Source of the DNA: SpSt-333 sp964371615
Lineage (GTDB): Bacteria; Bacteroidota; Ignavibacteria; UBA10030; UBA8401
DNA length: 64,000 nucleotides
NCBI GenBank assembly: GCA_964371615.1
Contig: CAYJMS010000004.1
Location: forward strand, 381,638-445,637
Reading direction: 5' to 3'
The notes beneath the pieces were generated by a model that saw nothing but the letters and a program-made list of their open reading frames with translations, ran no database searches and was not told the DNA's origin. Every line of letters begins with the position of its first letter. Position 1 is the first letter of the stretch. Of the stretch, positions 19,048 through 28,208 are shown piece after piece. A program made the translations under genes and the position numbers.

Positions 19048-19086
19048 AAACATCCCCGGGATTTCTAAAATCCCGGGGATGTTTAA
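19048..19086. terminator. Strong palindromic terminator-like hairpin
   Basis: AAACATCCCCGGGATTT (19048-19064) pairs perfectly with AAATCCCGGGGATGTTT (19068-19084) around a 3-nt loop. It lies between the 5' end of the minus-strand RAYT gene and the SDR gene, so it would insulate the SDR gene from upstream read-through. It lacks a long T run. Confidence 0.45.
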
Positions 19087-19144
19087 TTACTGCTTTCCTT
19101 GTTTCTTCCTGCTATATTCCGCAATACAATACTAAGGATACGCT

Positions 19145-19957
19145 ATGAGCTCTCTTCGAAATGCAACGGTTCTCATTACCGGCGGCGCGTCGGGCATCGG
19201 AAAATTGATGGGCAATTCGGCCATCGAAAAAGGATGTGCATCGCTGGTGCTCTGGGATGTCAACGCGGCAGCGCTGGACGAAACGGTAAAGGAATTCTCC
19301 CGATTGAATAAAAAAGTTTTTGGTTATGTCGTCGATGTTTCTGACCCGGCACAGATCATCACCGCCGCGAACAAAGTCAGGAACGAAGTCGGTCCGATCG
19401 ATATTCTCTTCAACAATGCGGGAATCGTCGTCGGAAAATATTTTCACGAACATACCCACACGGACATCGACCGGACGATGTCCATCAATGCCGATGCGTT
19501 GATGCATGTGACGCTCGAATTTCTTCCGGAAATGATCAAACGGAACAAGGGACATGTCGTCACCATCGCGTCGGCCGGCGGCATGGTCGGTAATCCGAGA
19601 ATGTCTCTCTATGTTGCCAGCAAATGGGCGGCGATCGGCTGGTCCGATTCGCTCCGGTTAGAGATGAAGAAACTCGGCAACGACGTGAAAGTAACATGCA
19701 TTACGCCATACTATATTAGCACCGGAATGTTTGCCGGCGTTAAATCGTCCTTTCTGATCCCGATCGTTTCCCCGGAATATGCCGTGAACAAGATCATCCG
19801 CGGCATTGAAACGAACAGACTGTACGTCAGAATGCCGCTGCTGGTGTATACGCTACAGTTCGTAAAGGGAATATTGCCGATCCGTTTGTTCGATCTGTTT
19901 GTCGGTAAATGGCTGAAGGTATATTCGACGATGGATGAATTTACGGGAAGAAAATAG
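19145..19957 (+). CDS. Short-chain dehydrogenase/reductase
   Basis: NAD(P)-dependent oxidoreductase of the classical SDR family, 270 aa. Nucleotide-binding TGGASGIG (residues about 12-19), NNAGIV, catalytic Ser in IASAGG and YVASK (Tyr-Lys) are all present. The C-terminal PIRLFDLFVGKWLKVY resembles the membrane-associated retinol/lipid dehydrogenases (DHRS/SDR16C-like). A CTATATTCCGCAATAC stretch upstream could hold the promoter. The next gene is an aldehyde dehydrogenase 66 nt downstream, suggesting a shared alcohol-aldehyde-acid oxidation route for a lipid substrate; this is inference. Confidence 0.88.
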   Translation: MSSLRNATVLITGGASGIGKLMGNSAIEKGCASLVLWDVNAAALDETVKEFSRLNKKVFGYVVDVSDPAQIITAANKVRNEVGPIDILFNNAGIVVGKYFHEHTHTDIDRTMSINADALMHVTLEFLPEMIKRNKGHVVTIASAGGMVGNPRMSLYVASKWAAIGWSDSLRLEMKKLGNDVKVTCITPYYISTGMFAGVKSSFLIPIVSPEYAVNKIIRGIETNRLYVRMPLLVYTLQFVKGILPIRLFDLFVGKWLKVYSTMDEFTGRK

Positions 19958-20023
19958 TTTAATGAAGATTCGTATTTGACATGCCGAATCTGTACGGATT
20001 TGCACGTCATCAATTCTATATCT

Positions 20024-21400
20024 ATGAACATATCTAAACTTGTCTCTGCACAAAGAGCACTTTTCAACACCGGTATAACCCGCACGGTTGAATTTCGGAT
20101 TGAACAGTTAAAAAGATTCGATCAGGCGCTGCAATCGAACGAACAGCTGCTGTTGGATGCGATCCATGCCGATCTCAAGAAATCGCGATACGATACATTT
20201 ACATCCGAATTGTCGCTGGTATACCGCGAAATCTCGTTCATGTTGAAGAATATGAAAAAATGGAGCGGAAAGCAGCGGGTTCGGACCAATCTCGTCAATT
20301 TTCCCGCCCGCAGTTATCTGCTTCCCGAACCGTACGGCGTCACCTACATCGCCGGTGCATGGAATTACCCGTATCAGTTGACGTTGATACCGTTGATCGA
20401 TGCACTCGCCGCAGGAAATACCGCCGTGGTGAAGCCGAGCGAAGTGGCACCGCAAACATCCGCAGCAATGGCGAAAGTGATCAATGCAACATTCACACCG
20501 GAATACTGCCATGCCGTTGAAGGAGGAGCCGACGTTGCGAGAGAGATCCTGGAACAAAAATTCGACTATATCTTCTTTACCGGCGGAACGACGATCGGAA
20601 AAATTGTCTACGAGGCGGCGGCAAAACATCTCACTCCGGTCACTCTCGAACTTGGAGGCAAAAATCCGGCATTTGTCCTGCCGGACTGCGACATCAAGAC
20701 CTCTGCAAAACGGATCGTCTGGGGAAAATTATTAAATGCCGGACAGACGTGCGTTGCGGTCGATTTTCTTCTCGTTCATTCTTCGATAGAGCAGCAATTG
20801 CTCGAAGAAATGAAACGAGTCCTCGAGCAGCACTATCCCAAAGAATCCATTGCCGAAAACTACATGGCAATCGTCAACGAGCGGCATTTTAACAGGATTC
20901 AGAAAATGATCGATCCTGACAAAGTCTATTATGGCGGAAAATCCGATAAGAAGAATTTATTCATCCCTCCTACCATCCTGCACAATGTTACGTTCGAGGA
21001 TGAGGTGATGAAGGATGAGATCTTCGGACCTCTCCTGCCGGTTGTCCGGTATAACGATCTCACAGAGGCAATCAAAAAAGTAAAAGAGTATCCAAAACCG
21101 CTTTCGTTGTATGTCTTCGGATCGAACAATGGCGAGAAGGAAAAATTATTCCGCGAGTTGTCGTTCGGCGGCGGATCGCAGAACGATGCCGTTATGTATT
21201 TCGTCAACGACCATCTTCCCCTCGGCGGAGTCGGCGCCAGCGGCATCGGCGAGTACCACGGGTATGAGGGATTCAAGACGTTCTCCCATTACAAAGCGAT
21301 CATGGAAAAACCGACCTGGCTTGAGTTCTGGTTTTTAAAAGTACCGCCATACAGCGAATGGAAATTGAAGATCCTGCGGTTTTTGATTGAAAAACTTTGA
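20024..21400 (+). CDS. Aldehyde dehydrogenase (class 3-like)
   Basis: NAD(P)-dependent oxidation of aldehydes to acids. From ATG 20024 the protein is 458 aa; an in-frame upstream start at 19976 gives a poor N-terminal extension. Motifs: PYGVTYIAGAWNYPYQLTL, VVKPSEVAPQTS, FFTGGTTIGK, catalytic Glu in TLELGGKNPAFVL and catalytic Cys243 in NAGQTCVAVD. The short length and hydrophobic C-terminal part resemble the ALDH3/fatty-aldehyde group. It follows the SDR gene closely. Confidence 0.92.
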   Translation: MNISKLVSAQRALFNTGITRTVEFRIEQLKRFDQALQSNEQLLLDAIHADLKKSRYDTFTSELSLVYREISFMLKNMKKWSGKQRVRTNLVNFPARSYLLPEPYGVTYIAGAWNYPYQLTLIPLIDALAAGNTAVVKPSEVAPQTSAAMAKVINATFTPEYCHAVEGGADVAREILEQKFDYIFFTGGTTIGKIVYEAAAKHLTPVTLELGGKNPAFVLPDCDIKTSAKRIVWGKLLNAGQTCVAVDFLLVHSSIEQQLLEEMKRVLEQHYPKESIAENYMAIVNERHFNRIQKMIDPDKVYYGGKSDKKNLFIPPTILHNVTFEDEVMKDEIFGPLLPVVRYNDLTEAIKKVKEYPKPLSLYVFGSNNGEKEKLFRELSFGGGSQNDAVMYFVNDHLPLGGVGASGIGEYHGYEGFKTFSHYKAIMEKPTWLEFWFLKVPPYSEWKLKILRFLIEKL

Positions 21401-21485
21401 TTTCCTTGCGCCTGCGCGAATAAGAAAATTGTAAAGCAATTTTTGTTTTTCTTGGCAATCCAAAATTTATTTTGCATATTTATTC

Positions 21486-21532
21486 ACCCCGCTGACCCTT
21501 TTTATGACAGAAAGGTAAAGAGGGGTTTTTTA
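21486..21532 (+). terminator. Terminator after the aldehyde dehydrogenase gene
   Basis: ACCCC (21486-21490) pairs with GGGGT (21522-21526), with an inner ACCCTTT/AAAGGT stem, followed by a TTTTT run. It ends about 30 bp before the peptidase ATG. Confidence 0.5.
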
Positions 21533-21559
21533 TTTTCACACTAATCTATGGAATAATGC

Positions 21560-23554
21560 ATGATTTTGTCACTTGTTTTGGGAGCGTTGATGATGATGAA
21601 TGCCAATGTACCGGCGAATGATTCGCCGTTTTTAACGAACATTTCCTCGGCAGAGGAATTTTCGAAGAAACAGGAAGAGCATCTCGCCCTTGCGCAACAA
21701 TCGCTCGATGTTCTTCTCAGCGTAAAGGGAAAACGAACGATCGACAATACGCTGAAACCGTACGACCGGATTTTGATCAATCTCGATGCCGTCGGCAATC
21801 AATCGTCGCTGATGGAGAACGTCCATCCGGTGGAAGCGATGCGGTCCACTGGTGAAAAATTCAGCCAGAAAGTGGCGGCATTCGGCGCAGACCTGTCGCT
21901 GAATCGAGCCGTCTATGACGCATTATCGTCTATGGATATGGCCGGTGCCGATGCCAAAACAAAGTTTTGCGTCGAAAAGACATTGCGCGATTTCCGTCTT
22001 GCCGGCGTTGATAAGGACGATGCGACCAGAAAAAAAATCAAAGCGTTGCGCGACGAACTGGTGCTCATCGGCCAGGAGTTCGCAAAGAACATCCGTGAGG
22101 ATGTCCGTACCGTAACCGTCAAAGATGTGAAGGAACTCGACGGACTGCCGCAGGATTATATCGACCGGCACGCACCCGATGCCAACGGTGTCATTACCCT
22201 GACGATCAATTATCCGGATGCTGTTCCGGTCTTCACCTATGCCAAGAGCGACGATCTGCGGAAGCGGATGTATATGGAGTTCAACAACCGCGCCTATCCG
22301 AAAAACATGGAAGTGCTCGATCGGCTGATAGCGAAACGGGACGAGCTGGCGAAACTGCTCGGATTCCCGAACTGGGCCGCTTGCGCAACAGCGGATAAAA
22401 TGGTGAAGAGTGAAAAGAATGCCGCCGATTTCATCGAAAAAATTGCTGCCGTCTCAAAAACAAAATCCGAAGCGGATTACACACAGCTTCTCGCGCGTAA
22501 GGCGAAGGATGTTCCGAGAGCGACAGAGGTGAATCCCTGGGAATCGGGATACTATTCCGAACTGGTGCGCAAAAGCGATTTTGATTTCGATGGACAGAAA
22601 GTCCGTCCGTATTTCCAGTATGAAAAAGTGAAAGAAGGAATCTTATCGGTCACCAGCCGTCTGTTCGACGTCGAATTCAGAAAAAATCCGAACGCACCCG
22701 TCTGGCACGAATCCGTGGAGTGTTTCGAAATGTTCGACAACGGCACGCTGGCGGGACGATTCTACCTTGACATGCATCCCCGCGAAAACAAATACAATCA
22801 CGCCGCGCAATTCGGCGTCCGCAACGGCGTTGCAGGAACGCAGATTCCCGAAGCGGCGCTCATCTGCAATTTTCCCGGCGGCGACAAGAACGATCCCGGA
22901 TTGATGGAGCATAACGATGTGGAGACATTCTTCCATGAGTTCGGACATCTGCTTCACACACTCTTTGCCGGACGACAGCCGTGGATGGGGATCACCGGCA
23001 TCAGCACGGAGTGGGATTTTGTTGAAGCGCCGTCGCAGTTATTGGAGGAGTGGGCGTGGGACGTAACGGTCCTGCAATCCTTTGCCCGTCATTACCAGAC
23101 CGGCGAGCCGATTCCCGCGGAACTGGTACAGCAAATGCGCCGTGCGGATGAATTCGGTAAGGGCCTGCAAGTGCGGCAGCAGATGTTTTACGCAAAACTT
23201 TCACTCTCGTATTACGACCGCGATCCCAAACAAATCAATACCGACGCAATCGCGAAGGAATTGCGGGCGCGGTACACGCCGTACAAATATGTCGAAGGGA
23301 CGCATTTTCAGGCGTCGTTCGGGCATTTGGACGGATACTCGGCAATCTATTATACCTACATGTGGTCGCTTGTCATTGCGAAAGATTTCTTTACACTGTT
23401 CGACGCAAAGAATATGATGGCGCCGGGAGTGGCGAAACGGTACCGCGATGTCGTTCTTGCGCAGGGAGGCTCCAGGCCTGCCGATACGATGGTCAAAGAA
23501 TTTCTCGGACGCGATTTCAATTTCGACGGATGGAAGAAGTGGCTGGAGAATTAG
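21560..23554 (+). CDS. M3 family zinc metallopeptidase (thimet oligopeptidase/Dcp-like), probably exported
   Basis: Oligopeptide-hydrolysing metalloprotease of 664 aa. The zinc motif is FFHEFGHLLH (His459, Glu460, His463), with the downstream glutamate in the ITGISTEWDFVEAPSQ stretch, as in M3 enzymes. The start MILSLVLGALMMMNANVPAN is hydrophobic and could be a short signal peptide, implying a periplasmic location. C-terminal YVEGTHFQASFGHL and YSAIYYTYMWS are family features. No operon partner. Confidence 0.92.
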   Translation: MILSLVLGALMMMNANVPANDSPFLTNISSAEEFSKKQEEHLALAQQSLDVLLSVKGKRTIDNTLKPYDRILINLDAVGNQSSLMENVHPVEAMRSTGEKFSQKVAAFGADLSLNRAVYDALSSMDMAGADAKTKFCVEKTLRDFRLAGVDKDDATRKKIKALRDELVLIGQEFAKNIREDVRTVTVKDVKELDGLPQDYIDRHAPDANGVITLTINYPDAVPVFTYAKSDDLRKRMYMEFNNRAYPKNMEVLDRLIAKRDELAKLLGFPNWAACATADKMVKSEKNAADFIEKIAAVSKTKSEADYTQLLARKAKDVPRATEVNPWESGYYSELVRKSDFDFDGQKVRPYFQYEKVKEGILSVTSRLFDVEFRKNPNAPVWHESVECFEMFDNGTLAGRFYLDMHPRENKYNHAAQFGVRNGVAGTQIPEAALICNFPGGDKNDPGLMEHNDVETFFHEFGHLLHTLFAGRQPWMGITGISTEWDFVEAPSQLLEEWAWDVTVLQSFARHYQTGEPIPAELVQQMRRADEFGKGLQVRQQMFYAKLSLSYYDRDPKQINTDAIAKELRARYTPYKYVEGTHFQASFGHLDGYSAIYYTYMWSLVIAKDFFTLFDAKNMMAPGVAKRYRDVVLAQGGSRPADTMVKEFLGRDFNFDGWKKWLEN

Positions 23555-23577
23555 AAACGCCGGAACAATTTGATAAA

Positions 23578-24018
23578 TTACCGGGACGCAGGTAACTGCG
23601 TCCTTTCTTTTTCTGCAATTGCTTTACTATCGATTGAATCAACCACAGCAAGAATTCTTAACCGCACATTTTCGATATCATGCAGCACTTCGTCATCAGT
23701 AAAACGTATGACGATAAACCCTGCGCTTTCCAAATCGCGCTGTTTCCTTACATCTTTTCTATGTACATCTTCAAATTGGTGTGTGTAACCATCCACTTCG
23801 ATTACGAGCATCAAGGGCTTACAAAGAAAATCTGCAATATAGTTCAACACAGGACGTTGACGTCGGAATCCATATCCTTTCATCATTCCTGCGAGCAGTA
23901 CATACTTCCACAGACACGCCTCGGCTTTTGTTGCTGAATTTCTGTTGGATCGAGCGAATGATTTTAGCCGCTTATTATAGAAAAAATGGTTTTCCTTGGA
24001 AGCAGTGGATATATCCAT
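23578..24018 (-). CDS. DUF559 / Vsr-like endonuclease domain protein
   Basis: A 146-aa protein with the DUF559 layout: ATKAEACLWKYVL, GYGFRRQRPVLNYIADF, LMLVIEVDGYTHQ and a C-terminal GFIVIRFTDDEVLHDIENV. The Asp in IADF and EVDG form a PD-(D/E)XK-like core related to very-short-patch repair nucleases. Function is not established for the family. No methylase or defence partner lies beside it. Confidence 0.85.
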   Translation of the reverse strand: MDISTASKENHFFYNKRLKSFARSNRNSATKAEACLWKYVLLAGMMKGYGFRRQRPVLNYIADFLCKPLMLVIEVDGYTHQFEDVHRKDVRKQRDLESAGFIVIRFTDDEVLHDIENVRLRILAVVDSIDSKAIAEKERTQLPASR

Positions 24019-24021
24019 TTT

Positions 24022-24155
24022 TCTCCTTCCCTCCCCCAGTCCCCCTCCCGGGAGGGGGAAAAGTTGCTGATTTGTTTGCCTTGTGCATTGTAGAACAATT
24101 TTTCGTCACTATCAATTTCCCCCTCATTGAGGGAGACAGGGGGAGGAAAACCTTG
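24022..24155. repeat. Pyrimidine/purine inverted repeat
   Basis: The left arm (CCTTCCCTCCCCCAGTCCC) and the right arm (GAGGGAGACAGGGGGAGG) are imperfectly complementary around about 90 nt, and the left arm itself folds at CCCTCCCGGGAGGG. It occupies the gap between the DUF559 and serB genes. Confidence 0.55.
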
Positions 24156-24249
24156 TATTGCACTTTCTATAATTTTCGTTTCTCCTCACTTCTCCGTACT
24201 TTTCCCCGTCTGATAGTCGTGAAATTATCCATCTATTAAACTCCTTCCC

Positions 24250-25461
24250 ATGAACGAACTCATTCTCGTCAACATCACCGGCGTCGATAAACCGGGCATC
24301 ACCAGCCGAATCACAAATCTGTTGTCCCGATACAACATACGCATTCTCGATATCGGTCAGTCGGTCATCCACAACCAATTATCGCTCGGATTTTTGCTCG
24401 ATATTCCGTCGGATGCTGCATCCTACGAGATGATCAAAGAGGTCTTCACCAAAGCGCAGAATCTCGGCCTGACCCTCCGGTTCAATCCAATCTCAACCGA
24501 ACAGTACGATCAATGGGTGAAAGAACAGGCAAAGGGGCGGTTTATCCTGACGGTGCTCGGACGGACGATCTCCGCAACGCACATCGCGCGTGTTTCGGAA
24601 ATTCTCGCCCATCACCGATTGAACATCGACGTGATCGAACGGCTATCGGGACGGGAGTCGCTGAATATCAAGACGAATGAACAGCGTGCCTGCGTTGAAT
24701 TCTCTGTCAGCGGCGAATTGGAAGATCGGTACGAATTCCGCGCATCGCTCATGGCCATTACACACGAGCACGATGTCGATATTGCTTTCCAGGCGGAAAC
24801 GATGTATCGCAGAAACCGCCGGTTGGTGGTGTTCGATATGGATTCGACGCTGATCACGATCGAGGTGATCGACGAACTTGCCAAAGCGCGCGGCGTCGGC
24901 GATCAGGTGGTGAAGATTACCGAGTCTGCCATGCGGGGCGAACTTGATTTCAAACAGAGTTTTACGAAGCGTCTTTCGCTCCTCAACGGACTGGAAGAGT
25001 CAAAAGTCAAAACGATCGGCGACTCCCTTCCCCTCACCGACGGCGCTGAACGACTTATTGCAACATTAAAAAAACTGGGATACAAAACCGCAATCGTTTC
25101 CGGTGGATTCACCTACTTCGGTTCTATCCTCAAAAAGAAACTCGGCATCGACTACGTCTTTGCGAATGAACTGGAGATTGTGAACGGCATTGTGACCGGC
25201 AACGTTAAAGGGGAAATCGTGGACGGCCAGCGGAAAGCTGCGTTGTTGACGGAGATCGCCGCAAAAGAAAATATTTCGCTCGAACAAGTGATCGCAGTCG
25301 GTGATGGTGCGAACGATCTGCCGATGATCAGTCTCGCGGGACTCGGCATCGCTTTCAATGCCAAACCGGTCGTACGGCAGACGGCAAAACAATCCATCTC
25401 CACGCTGGGATTGGACGGCATCTTGTATCTCATTGGTGTACGGGACCGAGACGTTTCGTAA
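24250..25461 (+). CDS. serB: Phosphoserine phosphatase with N-terminal ACT domains
   Basis: Last step of serine synthesis: hydrolyses phosphoserine. 403 aa: two ACT-like regulatory domains (about 1-80 and 95-175; VNITGVDKPGITSRIT is a typical ACT start), then the HAD catalytic domain with VFDMDSTL (Asp196, Asp198), the ELDFKQSF cap, AIVSGGFTYF and GDGANDLPM. The ACT tandem resembles mycobacterial and Chlorobi-type SerB proteins and suggests amino-acid feedback control. Confidence 0.94.
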   Translation: MNELILVNITGVDKPGITSRITNLLSRYNIRILDIGQSVIHNQLSLGFLLDIPSDAASYEMIKEVFTKAQNLGLTLRFNPISTEQYDQWVKEQAKGRFILTVLGRTISATHIARVSEILAHHRLNIDVIERLSGRESLNIKTNEQRACVEFSVSGELEDRYEFRASLMAITHEHDVDIAFQAETMYRRNRRLVVFDMDSTLITIEVIDELAKARGVGDQVVKITESAMRGELDFKQSFTKRLSLLNGLEESKVKTIGDSLPLTDGAERLIATLKKLGYKTAIVSGGFTYFGSILKKKLGIDYVFANELEIVNGIVTGNVKGEIVDGQRKAALLTEIAAKENISLEQVIAVGDGANDLPMISLAGLGIAFNAKPVVRQTAKQSISTLGLDGILYLIGVRDRDVS

Positions 25462-25468
25462 TCGTCTA

Positions 25469-25633
25469 TTCAGAAACCAACTAAAAATACAAAATCAATG
25501 TCATGCCGAGTCCGCCTTCGGCGGATAAACTGCGTCGAGGCATCGTTTTTTCCTGAATTGTCACCCCTCGTCTACCTGCCCGTCCGGCAGGCGGGCGCTC
25601 GGGGTGACAATCTGTAGTTTTTAAGATAGATTC
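25469..25633. repeat. MITE-like inverted repeat, copy C
   Basis: AACTAAAAATAC at the left, TGTCATGCCGAG...GTCGAGGCAT, TTGTCACCCCTCG...CTCGGGGTGACAA, and TTTTTAAGATAGATTCTA at the right, matching copies A, B and D. The inner loops carry CCGCCTTCGGCGG and GCCCGTCCGGCAGGCGGGC. Confidence 0.75.
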
Positions 25634-25676
25634 TAAAAAAAAACTGCGATAGGGTGCGCCGGAATAATGTCCCGGC

Positions 25677-26075
25677 TTATGATGCGGTATTTCCTGCTTT
25701 TAAAATTTCTTCAATGGAGGGTGCCGTCTTCAGCAGATCGAGAAACTGCGTTTTCGTAAAATATCCGTCCGCCTCAACCATGCCGACCGCATCCTTTATA
25801 TATTCCAGAGCATGGCCGGAGAGGAAATAGACGAGTGTCTTCTTATCCATCGATTTGATAAAGCGCAATGTTACTAAACCGTTCATCCCATCCATTCCAA
25901 TATCTAAAAAGACAAGATTCGGAGAAAACTTCTTCACTTTTTGCAGGCATTCCTTGCCGGAACGAGCTGTCTCGATGAGCAGATGATCGTCCAGCGATGC
26001 AATCGTGTCGGCGATCATTTTTAAGAACGCTTTATCGTCATCGACGATTAATATTTTATACGATTGTTTCGACAT
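25677..26075 (-). CDS. Single-domain response regulator (CheY-like receiver)
   Basis: A 132-aa receiver with no output domain. The acidic pocket is ILIVDDDKAF, the phospho-acceptor Asp58 is in LVFLDIGMDG, the Thr/Ser position is in VYFLSGHAL, and the usual final lysine is in GYFTKTQFL. It probably passes phosphate within a relay or binds a partner. No kinase lies next to it; the next kinase is at 28205. Confidence 0.88.
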   Translation of the reverse strand: MSKQSYKILIVDDDKAFLKMIADTIASLDDHLLIETARSGKECLQKVKKFSPNLVFLDIGMDGMNGLVTLRFIKSMDKKTLVYFLSGHALEYIKDAVGMVEADGYFTKTQFLDLLKTAPSIEEILKAGNTAS

Positions 26076-26276
26076 AGTATTTGTGGATCATCGGTATTGA
26101 TGGCACATCATCCGGCATAATATCGAGATTATTTTTCTGGAAAACATGACAATAGTGAATATGGGCACCATCTGTATGATTAATCCCCTCCTTTTGTGTC
26201 CATTAGCGGAATTTGTAATTTGGATTTTCAGTAAGGAGTGGATATTTTACTCGGTACACAATAACTATGGCATACA

Positions 26277-27230
26277 ATGACAATAGTCGTACTTGACGGT
26301 TACACATTAAATCCCGGTGATTTGGACTGGACAGAATTGAAATCGCTCGGCGATTGCACTCTCTATAATAGATCAAAACCGGAAGAGGTTCTCCATCGCG
26401 TAAAAGATGCTGAGATCGTCCTTACAAACAAAGTAGTCCTCTCCAGAGAGATACTCTCCAAAATGCCGAATGTGAAATACATCGGCGTGCTGGCGACCGG
26501 ATACAATGTGGTTGATGTGGCAGCGGCGAAGGAGCGGGGAATCATCGTCACCAATGTTCCTGCCTACAGCACCATGTCCGTTGCACAGCTGGTGTTTGCG
26601 TTAATTTTTGAATTTACGCATCGTGTACGTCTGCATGCCGATCTTGTTCAATACGGCGCATGGTCGCTGAATCCCGATTTTTCTTTTTCGCGCGGAGAAG
26701 TCATCGAATTGGCGGGCAGGAAAATGGGAATCATCGGCTATGGAACGATCGGACAGACGGTTGCAGGAATTGCAAAGGCGCTGGGAATGCGTATCATCGT
26801 CTCCACAAAATCGCCGGAGAAATATCAATCAACAGGCGTATCGTTTGTCGATCTCGACACGCTGTTCACGACCTCCGACATTATATCGCTTCATTGTGCA
26901 TTAACGGAGGAGACGAAACATCTCGTCAACAATCACCGCCTGTATCAGATGAAGGAGCACGCAATCGTGATCAACACCAGCCGCGGTGGCGTTATTGACG
27001 AAACGGCGCTTGCCAACGCATTGATCAACGGCCGCATCGCGGGAGCGGGTCTGGATGTGCTCTCCGTCGAACCGCCGCCGAAGGATCATCCGCTGCTCAC
27101 GGCAAAAAATTGCATCGTGACGCCGCATTATGCCTGGGCATCGTCCGCAGCGCGAAAACGCTTGATGGATTCGGTCGTCTCCAATGTACGCGCATTCATG
27201 AACGGCAAACCGGTGAATGTCGTTTCTTAA
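26277..27230 (+). CDS. D-isomer-specific 2-hydroxyacid dehydrogenase
   Basis: NAD-dependent dehydrogenase of 317 aa, glycerate/hydroxypyruvate reductase-like. It shows the Rossmann loop GIIGYGTIGQTV, catalytic Arg in NTSRGGVIDE, Glu in LDVLSVEPPP and His in VTPHYAWAS. VLATGYNVVDVAAAKERGI is typical of glycerate dehydrogenase-like members. Exact substrate is not certain from sequence. It is followed after 13 nt by a small secreted-protein gene. Confidence 0.9.
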   Translation: MTIVVLDGYTLNPGDLDWTELKSLGDCTLYNRSKPEEVLHRVKDAEIVLTNKVVLSREILSKMPNVKYIGVLATGYNVVDVAAAKERGIIVTNVPAYSTMSVAQLVFALIFEFTHRVRLHADLVQYGAWSLNPDFSFSRGEVIELAGRKMGIIGYGTIGQTVAGIAKALGMRIIVSTKSPEKYQSTGVSFVDLDTLFTTSDIISLHCALTEETKHLVNNHRLYQMKEHAIVINTSRGGVIDETALANALINGRIAGAGLDVLSVEPPPKDHPLLTAKNCIVTPHYAWASSAARKRLMDSVVSNVRAFMNGKPVNVVS

Positions 27231-27243
27231 ACGGGAGCACTGT

Positions 27244-27666
27244 ATGAAATTACTTTTTACCTTATTATTTCTCTTCACCGCAGCACTCTTCGGACAGAAT
27301 CCCGACGGGAAAAATGCATCGCTGCATATCACCCCTTCGTGGCTGCGCGGTACGTCCGATTATCAGCGGGTAACATCCGTCTGGTATCCCCCGTCACTGG
27401 CCAACGACGCACAATCGGTTGCCACCACCGAATGGGGATCGGTGGAACACCCTTTTGCGTTCGGAGTTTCGGCGATGATGAAGATACCGGCAACATCGTA
27501 TCTGACGCTCAGTCTCTCCTATTCGTTCAATCAGCGGTTCGAAGAATACGGCGCAACGAATCCCAAGCCGCCGTACTTCTCCCAGTTTTGGACTATGAAC
27601 GGTTCGCTGCATTCCATGAGCGTAACCATGAGCCTGTATAATCTTTTTTCGGTTTATCAGGAATGA
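27244..27666 (+). CDS. Small exported protein of unknown function
   Basis: 140 aa from ATG 27244, with GGGAG 7-11 nt upstream; an upstream in-frame start overlaps the previous gene and is unlikely. An N-terminal signal peptide (KLLFTLLFLFTAALFGQ) is followed by alternating hydrophobic/polar strands ending in Tyr/Phe-rich segments (TSYLTLSLSYSFNQRF, MSVTMSLYNLFSVY), which suggest a small outer-membrane beta-barrel or strand-rich protein. Overlaps the NUDIX gene by 4 nt. Confidence 0.7.
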   Translation: MKLLFTLLFLFTAALFGQNPDGKNASLHITPSWLRGTSDYQRVTSVWYPPSLANDAQSVATTEWGSVEHPFAFGVSAMMKIPATSYLTLSLSYSFNQRFEEYGATNPKPPYFSQFWTMNGSLHSMSVTMSLYNLFSVYQE

Positions 27667-28208
27667 CCATGCATAGACGTCTATTGCTCGATAAATTACA
27701 GCGGTACCGTGGCGCGGACGAACATGAAGAGGTGATGCGGCGGACGATTATTGCATTTGTCGAGGGAAATACGGAGTGTTTTGAGAGAACCTTATTGAAA
27801 GGGCACATCACCGGATCGGCGTTCATTGTCGATGCAACACGGACACAAACATTAATGACCCATCATCATTTCCTGGACAAATGGCTGCAACTGGGAGGGC
27901 ATTCCGACGGCGATCCTGATACACTGAATGTGGCATTGCGGGAAGCGGAAGAAGAATCCGGCTTAACCTCCGTCGTTCCGGTTTCCGCTGAAATATTCGA
28001 CGTCGATATCCATCCTATACCGGCACGCAAGAACGAACCGGAACATTTCCATTATGATGTCCGTTTTCTGTGCGAAGCGGACATCAGCGAACCGCTTCAA
28101 ATCACCGGCGAATCGAAAGATCTTGCCTGGATCCCGATAGCACGGATTCCCGATTACACTCGTGAAGAATCGGTTCTGCGAATGGCCCGAAAGATCGTTC
28201 CCCGATGA
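27663..28208 (+). CDS. NUDIX hydrolase
   Basis: Hydrolase of nucleoside-diphosphate-linked compounds, 181 aa. The Nudix box is present as GGHSDGDPDTLNVALREAEE followed by ESGL, with the REAEEES metal-binding core. An N-terminal helical region (about 1-40) precedes the fold. Substrate unknown. Overlaps the upstream gene and the downstream histidine kinase by 4 nt each (ATGA-type coupling). Confidence 0.9.
   Translation: MTMHRRLLLDKLQRYRGADEHEEVMRRTIIAFVEGNTECFERTLLKGHITGSAFIVDATRTQTLMTHHHFLDKWLQLGGHSDGDPDTLNVALREAEEESGLTSVVPVSAEIFDVDIHPIPARKNEPEHFHYDVRFLCEADISEPLQITGESKDLAWIPIARIPDYTREESVLRMARKIVPR

Noticed and set aside
23578..24018. DUF559 protein as part of a restriction or defence system
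   Set aside because: No methyltransferase, helicase or other defence gene is adjacent; DUF559 proteins are often solitary.
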